Source of the DNA: Paenisporosarcina antarctica
Lineage (GTDB): Bacteria; Bacillota; Bacilli; Bacillales_A; Planococcaceae
NCBI RefSeq assembly: GCF_004367585.1
Contig: NZ_CP038015.1
Coordinates: forward strand, 991,001 to 1,055,000
Length of the DNA stretch: 64,000 bases
Direction of reading: 5' to 3'
Positions 9,425 to 21,091 of the stretch are shown one piece after another; within the stretch, counting starts at the first letter, position 1, and each line of letters opens with the position of its first letter. Below the pieces are notes generated by a model. It had not been told where the DNA came from. It did no database searches and was given only the letters and a program-made list of their open reading frames with translations. A program made the position numbers and the translations under genes.

Positions 9425-10085
9425 AAACCTTTTACCTAATGTTGATTGGGAAAAAATGTGGGAAGCAACACTTGAAACTCTGTATATGTCTGCCATGGCC
9501 ACTGGATTCACATTTGTCATCGGACTTGCACTAGGAATTTTACTATTTCTGACTAGCCCACATCAATTATGGGCAAATAAAATGGTGTATTGGTTAACGG
9601 GGGCATTTGTTAACATCTTCAGATCCATCCCATTTATAATCCTGATCATCTTGTTAATACCGTTTACTAAGTTTTTACTTGATACCATTCGTGGTGCAAA
9701 TGCAGCATTACCGGCACTTATCATTGGTGCTGCACCATTTTATGCACGTATGGTGTTAATTGCTTTACGCGAAATTGATAAAGGCGTAATCGAAGCTGCT
9801 CGCTCAATGGGTGCAAGAACGTCGACTATTATTTGGAAAGTGTTACTACCCGAGTCATTTCCTGCATTACTTTCTGGACTTACAGTAACAGCTGTGGCTC
9901 TCGTTGGATATACAGCCATGGCAGGAATTATTGGAGCTGGAGGATTAGGAAACTTGGCATTTTTAGACGGCTTCCAACGTAGTCGTGAAGATGTAACAAT
10001 CGTCTCGACGATTCTCATATTAGTAATTGTCTTTATCATCCAATGGAGTGGAGATGCCATCACATCTAAATCTGATAAACGTTAA
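9417..10085 (+). CDS. metI: Methionine ABC transporter permease MetI
   Basis: A 222-residue inner-membrane permease with five predicted helices. The EAA loop with which MetN docks is seen as EAARSMGARTSTIIWKVLLP near residue 130. Overlaps metN by eight bases and is followed by metQ after 58 bases. Full length for the family. Confidence 0.95.
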   Translation: MIENLLPNVDWEKMWEATLETLYMSAMATGFTFVIGLALGILLFLTSPHQLWANKMVYWLTGAFVNIFRSIPFIILIILLIPFTKFLLDTIRGANAALPALIIGAAPFYARMVLIALREIDKGVIEAARSMGARTSTIIWKVLLPESFPALLSGLTVTAVALVGYTAMAGIIGAGGLGNLAFLDGFQRSREDVTIVSTILILVIVFIIQWSGDAITSKSDKR

Positions 10086-10143
10086 TTTGGTGCCTACGAG
10101 TAAATACTCGATCACATATATCACGAAAAAGGGAGAGACAATC

Positions 10144-10974
10144 ATGAAGAAATTTGTAGCAGGAATTTTATTATCAGTAAGTGCCATCACACTAGCAGCA
10201 TGTGGTGATAGTGGTGCTGTAGATAGTGGAGACAGTGGAGATAGCAAGGAACTAGTAGTGGGAGCTTCAAACGTTCCACATGCTGAAATCTTAGAACAAG
10301 CAAAACCGTTGCTTGAAGAACAAGGGATTGACCTTGTAATCGAAACATATCAAGACTATATTTTACCAAACAAAGACTTAGAATCTGGTGATTTGGATGC
10401 AAACTATTTTCAACATATACCTTATTTAGAATCACAAATCGCGGATAATGGCTATGATTTCGTCAATGCTGGCGAAATTCATATTGAACCTATCGGTGTT
10501 TACTCTAAAAAATATAAATCATTGGAAGAACTTCCTGAAGATGCAACCATCTTAATTAGTAATTCTGTTGCTGACCATGGTCGAGTTCTTTCAATGTTAG
10601 AAGCAGAAGGATTAATTAAATTAGCTGATGGTGTTGATAAAACAAAAGCAGAAGTGAAAGATATCGTGGAAAATCCAAAAAACTTGGAATTCGATGCAGA
10701 GTATGAAGCGGCACTTCTTGTTCAATTGTATGAAAACGAAGAAGGCGACGCGGTGTTGATTAACTCAAACTATGCAATCGATGCTGGAATCAGCCCATTA
10801 GAAGATTCAATTGCGATTGAAAAAACTGATTCACCTTATGTAAACATCATTGCAGTTCAATCAGGCAATAAAGACAACAAAGAAATTAAAGCATTAGTGG
10901 AAGTATTGAAATCAAAACAGATTCAAGATTTCATTTCGGAAGAATGGGGCGGCTCTGTCGTTCCAGTAAAATAA
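10144..10974 (+). CDS. metQ: Methionine-binding lipoprotein MetQ
   Basis: A 276-residue lipoprotein. The signal peptide ends in the lipobox LAAC (Cys20), so it is anchored on the outer face of the membrane. The mature part is a NlpA/MetQ-type periplasmic-binding fold (VVGASNVPHAEILEQ, DLDANYFQHIPYL). It captures methionine for MetNI. The start is ATG 10144 after AAAGGGAGAG; an in-frame upstream ATG at 10027 lies inside metI and would destroy the signal peptide. A Gly/Ser/Asp-rich linker (DSGAVDSGDSGDS) follows the lipidated Cys. Confidence 0.96.
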   Translation: MKKFVAGILLSVSAITLAACGDSGAVDSGDSGDSKELVVGASNVPHAEILEQAKPLLEEQGIDLVIETYQDYILPNKDLESGDLDANYFQHIPYLESQIADNGYDFVNAGEIHIEPIGVYSKKYKSLEELPEDATILISNSVADHGRVLSMLEAEGLIKLADGVDKTKAEVKDIVENPKNLEFDAEYEAALLVQLYENEEGDAVLINSNYAIDAGISPLEDSIAIEKTDSPYVNIIAVQSGNKDNKEIKALVEVLKSKQIQDFISEEWGGSVVPVK

Positions 10975-10987
10975 CATAAAATAAATT

Positions 10988-11013
10988 AAAGACGTCGGGT
11001 TTCGACGTCTTTT
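10988..11013 (+). terminator. Terminator of metNIQ
   Basis: AAAGACGTCG and CGACGTCTTT arms with a GGTTT loop, followed by TTT. Confidence 0.85.
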
Positions 11014-11133
11014 AATTTTGCAGAAAAAACGGAGTATTCCGGCTTTTGATGGATGTATTCACTTTAGTAAGTGGGTGTGTTAAAGTAATCTCATCTTTTC
11101 GGAGAGCACACTTGTACATTTAAGGAGGACAAC

Positions 11134-12324
11134 ATGAGAAAGATTAAAATCGGATTACTAGCACGAATCGTACTTGCAATTGCACTAGGTGTTTTAGTCG
11201 GGTCGTTTGCACCTGAATCAGTCGTTCAAATTATGGCAACATTCAATGGCTTATTCGGTAACTTTTTAGGTTTTGTTGTTCCATTAATTATTATTGCATT
11301 CATTGCTCCTGGGATTGCCCAACTTGGCAAAGGGTCAGGGAAATTATTAGGACTTGCTACAGTTTTCGCTTATTCATCCACTATAGTAGCCGGTTTTCTC
11401 GCGCTATTTGTAGCATCTAATGTGTTGCCAAAGTTTATTTCTTCTTCTAAAGGCGAATCTTTTGAAAATCCTGAAGAATTTCTTGCAACGGCTTTCTTTA
11501 CAGTCGATATGCCTCCAGCATTAGGGATTATGACCGCATTACTTCTTGCATTCATTTTTGGTATTGGCATGGCATCAACAAATAGTGAAGTGCTAAAACG
11601 AGGATTCGATGAGTTTAACATTATTATTGAAAAAGTCATCTCAAATGTCATTATTCCTTTGCTACCTATACATATCTTTGGAATCTTTATGAATATGACA
11701 TTTGGTGGTCAAGTAGCCAAAATATTATCTGTCTTTGCTATCGTTTTTGTACTAGTTATTCTTTTACATTTTACTATGCTTCTATTACAATATTCGACTG
11801 CAGGGGCTTTGAATAATAAAAATCCTTTCAAACTACTTAAAATTATGTCTCCTGCCTATTTTACAGCTCTAGGAACACAATCTTCAGCAGCGACAATTCC
11901 TGTCACATTGCGACAAGCTCGTAAAACTGGAGCTTCTGAAAAAGTAACAGACTTTACAGTTCCACTTTTTGCAACGATTCATTTGTCAGGAAGTACAATT
12001 ACGATTGTGACATGTGCAATTGGTGTTCTCTTGTTAAATGGTCAAGCAATAGAATTAAAAGAAATGGTGCCATTTATCTTTATGGTAGGAATTACAATGA
12101 TTGCAGCACCAGGAGTTCCTGGTGGAGCAGTTATGGCGGCAATAGGATTACTTAGTTCGATGCTAGGATTTAATGAAACGATGATTGCATTGATGATTGC
12201 ACTTTACTTAGCACAAGATAGCTTTGGTACTGCAACAAATGTAACAGGTGACGGTGCATTAGCATTAATTGTAAACCGATTTTCACGTGATAAAGCGGCT
12301 AAACCAGACCTCTTAAAGAGTTAA
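11134..12324 (+). CDS. Dicarboxylate/amino acid:cation symporter (DAACS family)
   Basis: A 396-residue polytopic membrane protein of the glutamate/aspartate/serine symporter family. The re-entrant hairpin regions are visible: TALGTQSSAATIPVT (HP1 serine-rich tip) and FMVGITMIAAPGVPGGAVMAA (HP2), with AQDSFGTATNVTGDG in the last substrate helix. It moves a small amino acid or dicarboxylate with Na+ or H+. It is shorter than GltP/TcyP-type paralogues. The ARK-T rather than TxxxR pattern prevents a confident substrate call. Monocistronic, with an AAGGAGGA ribosome site. Confidence 0.88.
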   Translation: MRKIKIGLLARIVLAIALGVLVGSFAPESVVQIMATFNGLFGNFLGFVVPLIIIAFIAPGIAQLGKGSGKLLGLATVFAYSSTIVAGFLALFVASNVLPKFISSSKGESFENPEEFLATAFFTVDMPPALGIMTALLLAFIFGIGMASTNSEVLKRGFDEFNIIIEKVISNVIIPLLPIHIFGIFMNMTFGGQVAKILSVFAIVFVLVILLHFTMLLLQYSTAGALNNKNPFKLLKIMSPAYFTALGTQSSAATIPVTLRQARKTGASEKVTDFTVPLFATIHLSGSTITIVTCAIGVLLLNGQAIELKEMVPFIFMVGITMIAAPGVPGGAVMAAIGLLSSMLGFNETMIALMIALYLAQDSFGTATNVTGDGALALIVNRFSRDKAAKPDLLKS

Positions 12325-12425
12325 TATTCAAGCAGTTCTGACTGTTTAGTAATTTATTTACAATTTATTTTTCCTGTGGTAATATAACAAAGCAAATATT
12401 CCCACATTTAAAAGGAGATTAAATT

Positions 12426-12953
12426 ATGAAAAAATTACTATTACTTCTTGCTTCCCTCTCTTTAGTACTTGCAGCTTGTTCTGGAGACAAAGAAGAAACA
12501 AAAGAAACTACTAATGAAGAAACTTCAACAGAAGAAAAAGTGAATCCTGCTGGAGATATGATGAAGTTTTACTTATCAATTTCTAACTCAATTAATGAAG
12601 TTGATGCGGATTTAAACGCTTATGAAAGCGCAAAAGCTGTAGAAGAACTTCCTGAAGGTGCTGAACTTAAAACGATGCAAGATGCTGCAAAAACAGCTGC
12701 AGATAATGCCGCTGCCAAAGTCGAAGAATTAGAAGTTCCTGCTGAATTAAAAGATCAACAAGAAGCAATCGACTCAGCATTAACTAAAATGCATGAAGCT
12801 TATACACTTAAATCAGAGGCCCTAGCTACTGAAGGTGAAGTTGTATTAGATGAAGCAAATGCAAAATTTGAAGAAGCTGATGCTGAATTAAATAAGGTAT
12901 TAGAAGAAGTTGGCTTAGCTGGTTCAAGTATTTTAAACGAAGTATCACTATAA
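12426..12953 (+). CDS. Acidic lipoprotein of unknown function
   Basis: A 175-residue protein with a clear lipoprotein signal peptide ending in LAAC (Cys18), then a Glu/Thr-rich linker (about residues 20-40) and a helical, strongly acidic, Ala/Glu/Lys-rich body likely to form an antiparallel helical bundle. It should be anchored on the outer membrane face. Promoter and terminator make it monocistronic. I do not recognise a named family. A coiled-coil surface lipoprotein is the most I can support. Confidence 0.75.
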   Translation: MKKLLLLLASLSLVLAACSGDKEETKETTNEETSTEEKVNPAGDMMKFYLSISNSINEVDADLNAYESAKAVEELPEGAELKTMQDAAKTAADNAAAKVEELEVPAELKDQQEAIDSALTKMHEAYTLKSEALATEGEVVLDEANAKFEEADAELNKVLEEVGLAGSSILNEVSL

Positions 12954-12959
12954 TGAAAG

Positions 12960-12989
12960 AATCGTCCGTATATTCGGACGATTTTTTTT
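12960..12989 (+). terminator. Terminator after the lipoprotein gene
   Basis: AATCGTCCG and CGGACGATT arms around TATATT, followed by a run of T. Confidence 0.9.
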
Positions 12990-13079
12990 GTTTAAAGAAG
13001 TTGGTGTTGGGTAAATATAAAAATGTGAAGGATAACAACTCATAACTTTGAGTTGAAAATTTGAAAGGAATGATTCACT

Positions 13080-13271
13080 ATCCAATCACCAGATCAAGCA
13101 TACACAGAACGTATGGACCATGCATTCAGAGGTAAACATGGAGTGGGATTAGTTGATTACCAAAACAATTCAGAGCTCCGTCTACAAGTAGAACTGCAAC
13201 GTGAACGTGATTATGAAGTTGGTCAACAAGTAGCAGCTAAATTAGAACGACTAGCACATCGCGAAGGATAA
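13080..13271 (+). CDS. Small basic/charged protein with apparent ATC start codon
   Basis: A 63-codon frame encoding a soluble, charged peptide (SPDQAYTERMDHAFRGK near the start; ELRLQVELQRERDYEVG then AAKLERLAHREG at the end). The frame is closed upstream by TGA at 13071. There is no ATG, GTG or TTG before 13113, yet AAAGGA at 13064-13069 is ideally spaced (10 bases) for the ATC at 13080, which is one base from ATG. It is followed at once by a strong terminator, which supports a real gene. Alternatives are a shorter 52-residue product from ATG 13113, or a start-codon mutation or sequence error. I do not recognise the family. Confidence 0.6.
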   Translation: MQSPDQAYTERMDHAFRGKHGVGLVDYQNNSELRLQVELQRERDYEVGQQVAAKLERLAHREG

Positions 13272-13285
13272 TTCAAAATTAACTT

Positions 13286-13316
13286 AATCAATGAACTTTT
13301 GTTCATTGATTTTTTT
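13286..13316 (+). terminator. Terminator after the ATC-start gene
   Basis: AATCAATGAAC and GTTCATTGATT arms (11 bp perfect) around TTTT, followed by a T run. Confidence 0.9.
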
Positions 13317-13467
13317 GTTTATTTTTTTAATGAAATAAATTCTCATTTAGATAGTCTTCATTGAAAATGACATTCTAACTTCTAAACAATCAAAGCAAAC
13401 GTGCTAATAAAGAGATTACTAAATGTATTGAACGATTTTAATATGTGAAACAGTCCGTCCGAAAGAT

Positions 13468-13496
13468 TTGCATGTGCTTAAAATTTCAGTTAAGAT
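13468..13496 (+). promoter_or_regulatory. Candidate sigma-A promoter of sufCDSUB
   Basis: TTGCAT at 13468-13473 and TAAGAT at 13491-13496 are 17 bases apart, giving a start near 13503. The remainder of 13317-13467 is AT-rich with no gene seen. Confidence 0.55.
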
Positions 13497-13501
13497 TAGA
13501 A

Positions 13502-13516
13502 TGATAATAATTAAGA
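13502..13516 (+). promoter_or_regulatory. Fur-family-like box at the suf promoter
   Basis: TGATAAT-A-ATTAAGA matches the 7-1-7 Fur-family consensus TGATAATnATTATCA at 12 of 14 arm positions. It overlaps the predicted transcription start. Which Fur-family member (Fur, PerR, Zur) would bind cannot be decided from sequence. Confidence 0.4.
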
Positions 13517-13531
13517 ATGGTATTACCATTC
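13515..13531. promoter_or_regulatory. Perfect palindrome in the suf leader
   Basis: GAATGGTA-T-TACCATTC is an 8-1-8 perfect inverted repeat between the predicted start of transcription and the sufC ribosome site. It could be an operator for a dimeric regulator or a small RNA hairpin; no known regulator is recognised. Confidence 0.4.
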
Positions 13532-13555
13532 ATTTATACACTTGGAGGTAGTAAA

Positions 13556-14335
13556 ATGTCGACTTTAGTTATTCAAGATCTTCACGTTGCCATTGATGGT
13601 AAGGAGATTCTTAAAGGGTTAAACCTTACAATTAATACAAACGAAATTCATGCGGTTATGGGTCCTAACGGGACTGGTAAATCAACCTTAGCATCTGCAA
13701 TTATGGGACACCCTAAATATGAAGTAACTTCTGGATCTATAACTTTAGATAACGAAGATGTACTTGAGATGGAAGTAAACGAACGCGCACAAGCGGGTAT
13801 TTTCTTAGGAATGCAATATCCAAGTGAGATTAACGGTGTTACTAATGCCGATTTCTTACGTTCGGCAATAAATTCTCGTCGCGAAGAAGGCGATGAAATT
13901 TCAATCATGAAATTCATTCGTGAACTTGATAAGAAAATGGATTACCTTGAAATGGATCAGGAAATGGCACAACGCTATTTAAACGAAGGATTCTCAGGTG
14001 GCGAAAAGAAACGTAACGAAATTCTTCAATTAATGATGATTCAACCTAAAATTGCGATTCTCGACGAGATTGACTCTGGTCTTGATATAGATGCTCTAAA
14101 AGTTGTAGCAAATGGAATTAACCAAATGCGTGGAGAAGATTTTGGTTGTTTGATTATTACTCATTATCAACGCTTACTTGATTATATTACACCTGATCAT
14201 GTTCACGTAATTATGCAAGGACGTATAGTGAAAACTGGCGGTCCTGAACTTGCTCATAAATTAGAAGAGCAAGGCTACGATTGGATTAAAGAAGAATTAG
14301 GAATTGAAGACGAGACTGTAGGTCAAGAAGCGTAA
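13556..14335 (+). CDS. sufC: Fe-S cluster assembly ATPase SufC
   Basis: A 259-residue ABC-type ATPase. Walker A is GPNGTGKST (residues 36-44), the signature is FSGGEKKRNEIL, characteristic of SufC, and Walker B is IAILDEIDSGLDID. It binds SufB and SufD and powers scaffold rearrangement during cluster assembly in the cytosol. The start is ATG 13556 after GGAGG; an in-frame ATG at 13517 lies in the palindrome and would read through the ribosome site. First gene of sufCDSUB. Confidence 0.97.
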   Translation: MSTLVIQDLHVAIDGKEILKGLNLTINTNEIHAVMGPNGTGKSTLASAIMGHPKYEVTSGSITLDNEDVLEMEVNERAQAGIFLGMQYPSEINGVTNADFLRSAINSRREEGDEISIMKFIRELDKKMDYLEMDQEMAQRYLNEGFSGGEKKRNEILQLMMIQPKIAILDEIDSGLDIDALKVVANGINQMRGEDFGCLIITHYQRLLDYITPDHVHVIMQGRIVKTGGPELAHKLEEQGYDWIKEELGIEDETVGQEA

Positions 14336-14352
14336 AGAAAGGAGACATACAA

Positions 14353-17316
<2,964 letters not shown>

Positions 17317-17335
17317 ATAGAACGGAGGAAAGATG

Positions 17336-18733
17336 ATGGCTAAAAAAATGCCTGAAATTGGAGATTATAAATATGGGTTCCATGATAAAGACGTTTCTAT
17401 TTTCCGTTCAAAACGTGGATTAACTCGGGAAATCGTTGAGACAATTTCAAATATGAAAGAAGAACCTCAATGGATGTTGGATTATCGTTTAAAATCTTTG
17501 GAAATTTTTTATTCAAAACCAATGCCACAATGGGGTGGAGATTTAGCTCCACTGAACTTCGATGAAATTACGTATTATGTAAAACCATCAGAAGCGACTC
17601 AAACTTCATGGGATGAAGTGCCTGAGGAAATTAAACGTACATTTGATAAACTTGGAATTCCAGAAGCAGAGCAAAAATATTTATCAGGAGTTTCTGCTCA
17701 ATATGAATCTGAAGTCGTTTACCATAGCATGAAACAAGAACTTACTGATATGGGAATTATATTTAAAGACACCGGTGCAGCTCTTCGTGAAAATGAAGAA
17801 CTTTTCAAAAAATACTGGGGTACAATTATTCCGAATACAGATAATAAGTTCGCAGCATTGAACTCAGCAGTATGGTCAGGTGGATCTTTCATCTATGTGC
17901 CACCAAATACTAAAGTAGAAACACCGTTACAAGCATACTTCCGAATTAACTCGGAAAATATGGGGCAATTTGAGCGTACGCTTATCATCGTTGATGAAGG
18001 TGCACATGTTCACTATGTTGAAGGTTGTACGGCACCTGTATACACAACGAACTCTCTACACAGTGCAGTTGTTGAAATTGTTATAAAAAAAGATGCATAT
18101 TGCCGTTACACAACCATTCAAAACTGGGCAAATAATGTCTATAATTTAGTTACAAAGCGTGCAGTTTGTGATGAAAATGCAACAATGGAATGGATTGATG
18201 GAAACATCGGTTCTAAATTGACGATGAAATACCCAGCAGTCATCTTAAAAGGTGAAGGTTCACGTGGTATGACATTATCAATTGCCATTGCAGGTAAAGG
18301 ACAACATCAAGATGCAGGAGCGAAAATGATTCATTTAGCGCCAAACACTTCTTCAACGATTATCTCTAAATCAATTTCGAAGCAAGGTGGTAAAGTAACT
18401 TACCGCGGTGTTGTTCGTTTTGGTCCTAAAGCATCTGGTGCACGTTCAAACATTGAATGTGATACGTTAATCATGGATAACTTGTCTACTTCTGATACTA
18501 TTCCTTATAACGAAATTTTGAATGACAATGTATCTTTAGAACACGAAGCTAAAGTTTCAAAAGTGTCTGAAGAGCAATTGTTCTACTTGATGAGTCGAGG
18601 AGTTTCGCAACAAGAAGCAACAGAAATGATTGTAATGGGCTTTATAGAGCCATTTACAAAAGAATTACCTATGGAATATGCAGTTGAGATGAACCGTTTG
18701 ATTAAGTTCGAAATGGAAGGCTCAATCGGCTAA
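17336..18733 (+). CDS. sufB: Fe-S cluster scaffold protein SufB
   Basis: A 465-residue scaffold on which the nascent cluster is built with SufC and SufD. The beta-helix core ends in [17 protein letters not shown] and the family motif [18 protein letters not shown]. Start ATG 17336 (second of two adjacent ATG) gives a 7-base spacing to GGAGG and matches the usual [11 protein letters not shown] beginning. Last gene of the suf operon. Confidence 0.97.
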   Translation: MAKKMPEIGDYKYGFHDKDVSIFRSKRGLTREIVETISNMKEEPQWMLDYRLKSLEIFYSKPMPQWGGDLAPLNFDEITYYVKPSEATQTSWDEVPEEIKRTFDKLGIPEAEQKYLSGVSAQYESEVVYHSMKQELTDMGIIFKDTGAALRENEELFKKYWGTIIPNTDNKFAALNSAVWSGGSFIYVPPNTKVETPLQAYFRINSENMGQFERTLIIVDEGAHVHYVEGCTAPVYTTNSLHSAVVEIVIKKDAYCRYTTIQNWANNVYNLVTKRAVCDENATMEWIDGNIGSKLTMKYPAVILKGEGSRGMTLSIAIAGKGQHQDAGAKMIHLAPNTSSTIISKSISKQGGKVTYRGVVRFGPKASGARSNIECDTLIMDNLSTSDTIPYNEILNDNVSLEHEAKVSKVSEEQLFYLMSRGVSQQEATEMIVMGFIEPFTKELPMEYAVEMNRLIKFEMEGSIG

Positions 18734-18748
18734 ATATCTAATTTCCTT

Positions 18749-18778
18749 AAAACCTCGCCTTAAGGCGAGGTTTTCTTT
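18749..18778 (+). terminator. Terminator of sufCDSUB
   Basis: AAAACCTCGCC and GGCGAGGTTTT arms with a TTAA loop, then TCTTTG. Confidence 0.9.
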
Positions 18779-18843
18779 GTTTGATGTAAGATATGATATG
18801 ATAATGAACAAATGGATTTAGATATGTTTGAAGGAGAATGGGT

Positions 18844-19668
18844 ATGGAATATGTACTACTGGCACTAGTTGGGTTATTTTCTGGCGTTGTAGGTGCCTTA
18901 GTAGGTCTTGGTGGAGGTATTATCCTAGTGCCAGCTACTCTTTTCTTAGGGGGATCAATTGGATTAATTCCAGGGATTACTCCTCAGAATGTTGTAGGGC
19001 TATCTGTTATTATGATGATTTTTACAGGCTTAGCCTCTACGTTAACGTTCATGAAAGCAAGGACTGTAGATTATCGAAGTGCTCTCATCTTCTTTGTAGG
19101 AAGTGTGCCTGGTACTATTTTAGGGGCATGGGTAAACAAAGGATTAGACTTGCCATCATTTAATTTATACTTTGGGATTTTATTAATTATGTTATCTACC
19201 TTATTAATGGTTAGAAAATATATAAAACCAGTCAAATGGTTTGTTAATAACGGCAAGAAGAAAACTTTTACAGATACTCATGGAAAAAACTATGTTTATG
19301 GTTACCCGGTATGGTTTGCTCTTATTTTAACATTTGGTGTTGGTTTTGCATCTGGATTATTTGGAATCGGTGGTGGGTCCATCATTGTACCAGCTATGAT
19401 TTTATTATTCTTATTCCCCCCACATGTAGCGGTTGGTACTTCGATGTTTATGGTCTTTTTATCAGCTTTAGTAAATTCAGCTAGTCATATTTCTTTAGGC
19501 AATGTGCCATGGTTGTATACACTTCCAGTTATACCAGCAGCCTTTATTGGAGCAAAAATTGGAGCAACTTTAAATCAACGTATTAAATCGGAAACATTAG
19601 TTGTTGCTTTGCGTATAATCTTATTATTACTCGGTGTTCGTTCGATTGTAGCGGGGCTGATGGGATAA
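18844..19668 (+). CDS. TSUP-family sulfite/sulfonate exporter-like permease (TauE/SafE)
   Basis: A 274-residue membrane protein with about eight helices in two related halves, each opening with a glycine-rich segment: GALVGLGGGIILVPA and SGLFGIGGGSIIVPA. These are the hallmark of the TSUP (TauE/SafE) family, which exports small sulfur or organic anions. ATG 18844 is preferred over ATG 18838 because AAGGAG at 18831 is then 7 bases away. Located just after suf and before yunD; a sulfur-related substrate is possible but unproven. Confidence 0.88.
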   Translation: MEYVLLALVGLFSGVVGALVGLGGGIILVPATLFLGGSIGLIPGITPQNVVGLSVIMMIFTGLASTLTFMKARTVDYRSALIFFVGSVPGTILGAWVNKGLDLPSFNLYFGILLIMLSTLLMVRKYIKPVKWFVNNGKKKTFTDTHGKNYVYGYPVWFALILTFGVGFASGLFGIGGGSIIVPAMILLFLFPPHVAVGTSMFMVFLSALVNSASHISLGNVPWLYTLPVIPAAFIGAKIGATLNQRIKSETLVVALRIILLLLGVRSIVAGLMG

Positions 19669-19680
19669 GGAGTTGACCAA

Positions 19681-21045
19681 ATGATTGAAACCATTCACTT
19701 TTATCATACCAATGATTTACATAGTCATTTTCAACATTGGCCACGAATTCATGAACTCGTAACAACACGAAAAAAATGGCATCTCGAAGAAGGCGAATCA
19801 AGTTTTACTTTAGATCTTGGTGATCATATCGATCGTTCACATATCTATACAGAGGGAACATTAGGTAAAGGAAATGTTGATCTTTTAAATAAAGCACAAT
19901 ACGATGTGGCAACTATTGGAAATAATGAAGGAATTACACTTTCGCACAATGAATTAGAAAACTTATATCTTCATGCTCAATTTGATGTAGTAGTTGGAAA
20001 CTTGATTGATCAAGATGGAAAAATACCAAAGTGGCTAATTCCAACAACTATATTGACAACTATATATGGAACGAAAATTGGTGTAACAGCACTTACAGCT
20101 GAATACACACTATTTTATAGTCAATTGGGATGGCAAGTAACTGAAGCATTTAATGCTTTGAGTAATCAATTAATGGAGTTAAAGAAAAAAACAGATATCA
20201 TTATCTGCATGTCCCATTTAGGTATAAATGAAGATGAGATAATGGCAGAGAAATTTCCTGATATTGACGTAATCTTCGGTGCACATACACACCATATTTT
20301 CCACGAAGGAAAATTAATTAATAATTCTCTGTTAGCTGCAGCTGGTAAATATGGCTATTATGTTGGACATGTTACCCTGGATTTCGATTTAGAAACGAAA
20401 TTGATTGCAAAAAAACAAGCTCATTTATATGATACAAATGAACTGAAAGAATGTGCAAATGAGGATGAATTTCTAGAAGAATTAGCTAATATTGGTAAAG
20501 CTAATTTAATGGAAACTGCATTTATCCAAAATGAGACGTTTAAGAAAGAGTGGTTTAAAGAATCTGCTTTATCAACTTATTTTGGTAAAGCATTAACTGC
20601 ATTTTGCCAAACGGATTGTGCCTTATTTAATGCTGGGTTATTTTTGTCAGATCTAAAAGAACAGGAAGTCTCATATTTTGATATTCACAAAATGATGCCA
20701 CATCCGATTAATCCATGTGTAATTGAACTAACAGGTGAAGAGTTAAAAGATATATATTTATTGTCGTTAAATGAAAGTTGGCCAAATTTAGAGATTAAAG
20801 GTTTAGGTTTTCGTGGTGTTGTGATGGGAAAAATGATTACACATCAATTTACAGTTGTTGATCAAGTATTATTTGTTCAAAATAGACGGATAGAACCAAC
20901 AGAAATTGTTCGTTTAGCTACCATTGACATGTTCACATTTGGTTACTTTTACCCCAAATTTAAAGAGTCACCAAAGACTTATTTTATGTCTGACTTCATT
21001 CGAGATGTTTTAATTGTGTATGGACAAAAACAACACCTTATATAG
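19681..21045 (+). CDS. yunD: Bifunctional metallophosphatase/5'-nucleotidase YunD
   Basis: A 454-residue protein. Metal-binding motifs of the calcineurin-like phosphoesterase domain are all seen: HTNDLHSHF (near residue 8), LDLGDHID, IGNNE, MSHLG and FGAHTHH. A C-terminal 5'-nucleotidase-like domain follows (about residues 270-454). No signal peptide, so it should act in the cytosol, unlike secreted UshA. Starts 12 bases after the TSUP permease gene, suggesting co-transcription. The next gene is yunB, as in B. subtilis. Confidence 0.9.
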   Translation: MIETIHFYHTNDLHSHFQHWPRIHELVTTRKKWHLEEGESSFTLDLGDHIDRSHIYTEGTLGKGNVDLLNKAQYDVATIGNNEGITLSHNELENLYLHAQFDVVVGNLIDQDGKIPKWLIPTTILTTIYGTKIGVTALTAEYTLFYSQLGWQVTEAFNALSNQLMELKKKTDIIICMSHLGINEDEIMAEKFPDIDVIFGAHTHHIFHEGKLINNSLLAAAGKYGYYVGHVTLDFDLETKLIAKKQAHLYDTNELKECANEDEFLEELANIGKANLMETAFIQNETFKKEWFKESALSTYFGKALTAFCQTDCALFNAGLFLSDLKEQEVSYFDIHKMMPHPINPCVIELTGEELKDIYLLSLNESWPNLEIKGLGFRGVVMGKMITHQFTVVDQVLFVQNRRIEPTEIVRLATIDMFTFGYFYPKFKESPKTYFMSDFIRDVLIVYGQKQHLI

Positions 21046-21054
21046 GTATAAATG

Positions 21055-21088
21055 AACCCTCCTTGTCGTAACATGACGTAGGAGGGTT
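21055..21088 (+). terminator. Terminator of yunD that also buries the yunB ribosome site
   Basis: AACCCTCC (21055-21062) pairs with GGAGGGTT (21081-21088), with an inner GTC/GAC pair. The 3' arm contains the AGGAGG that serves yunB, whose GTG is only 3 bases downstream of the arm. Confidence 0.8.
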
Positions 21089-21091
21089 TTC

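Noticed and set aside
13070..13112. Start of the small gene at ATG 13070, with a frameshift
   Set aside because: That ATG abuts the ribosome site with no spacing and its frame does not join the 63-codon frame. An ATC start at 13080 needs fewer assumptions.
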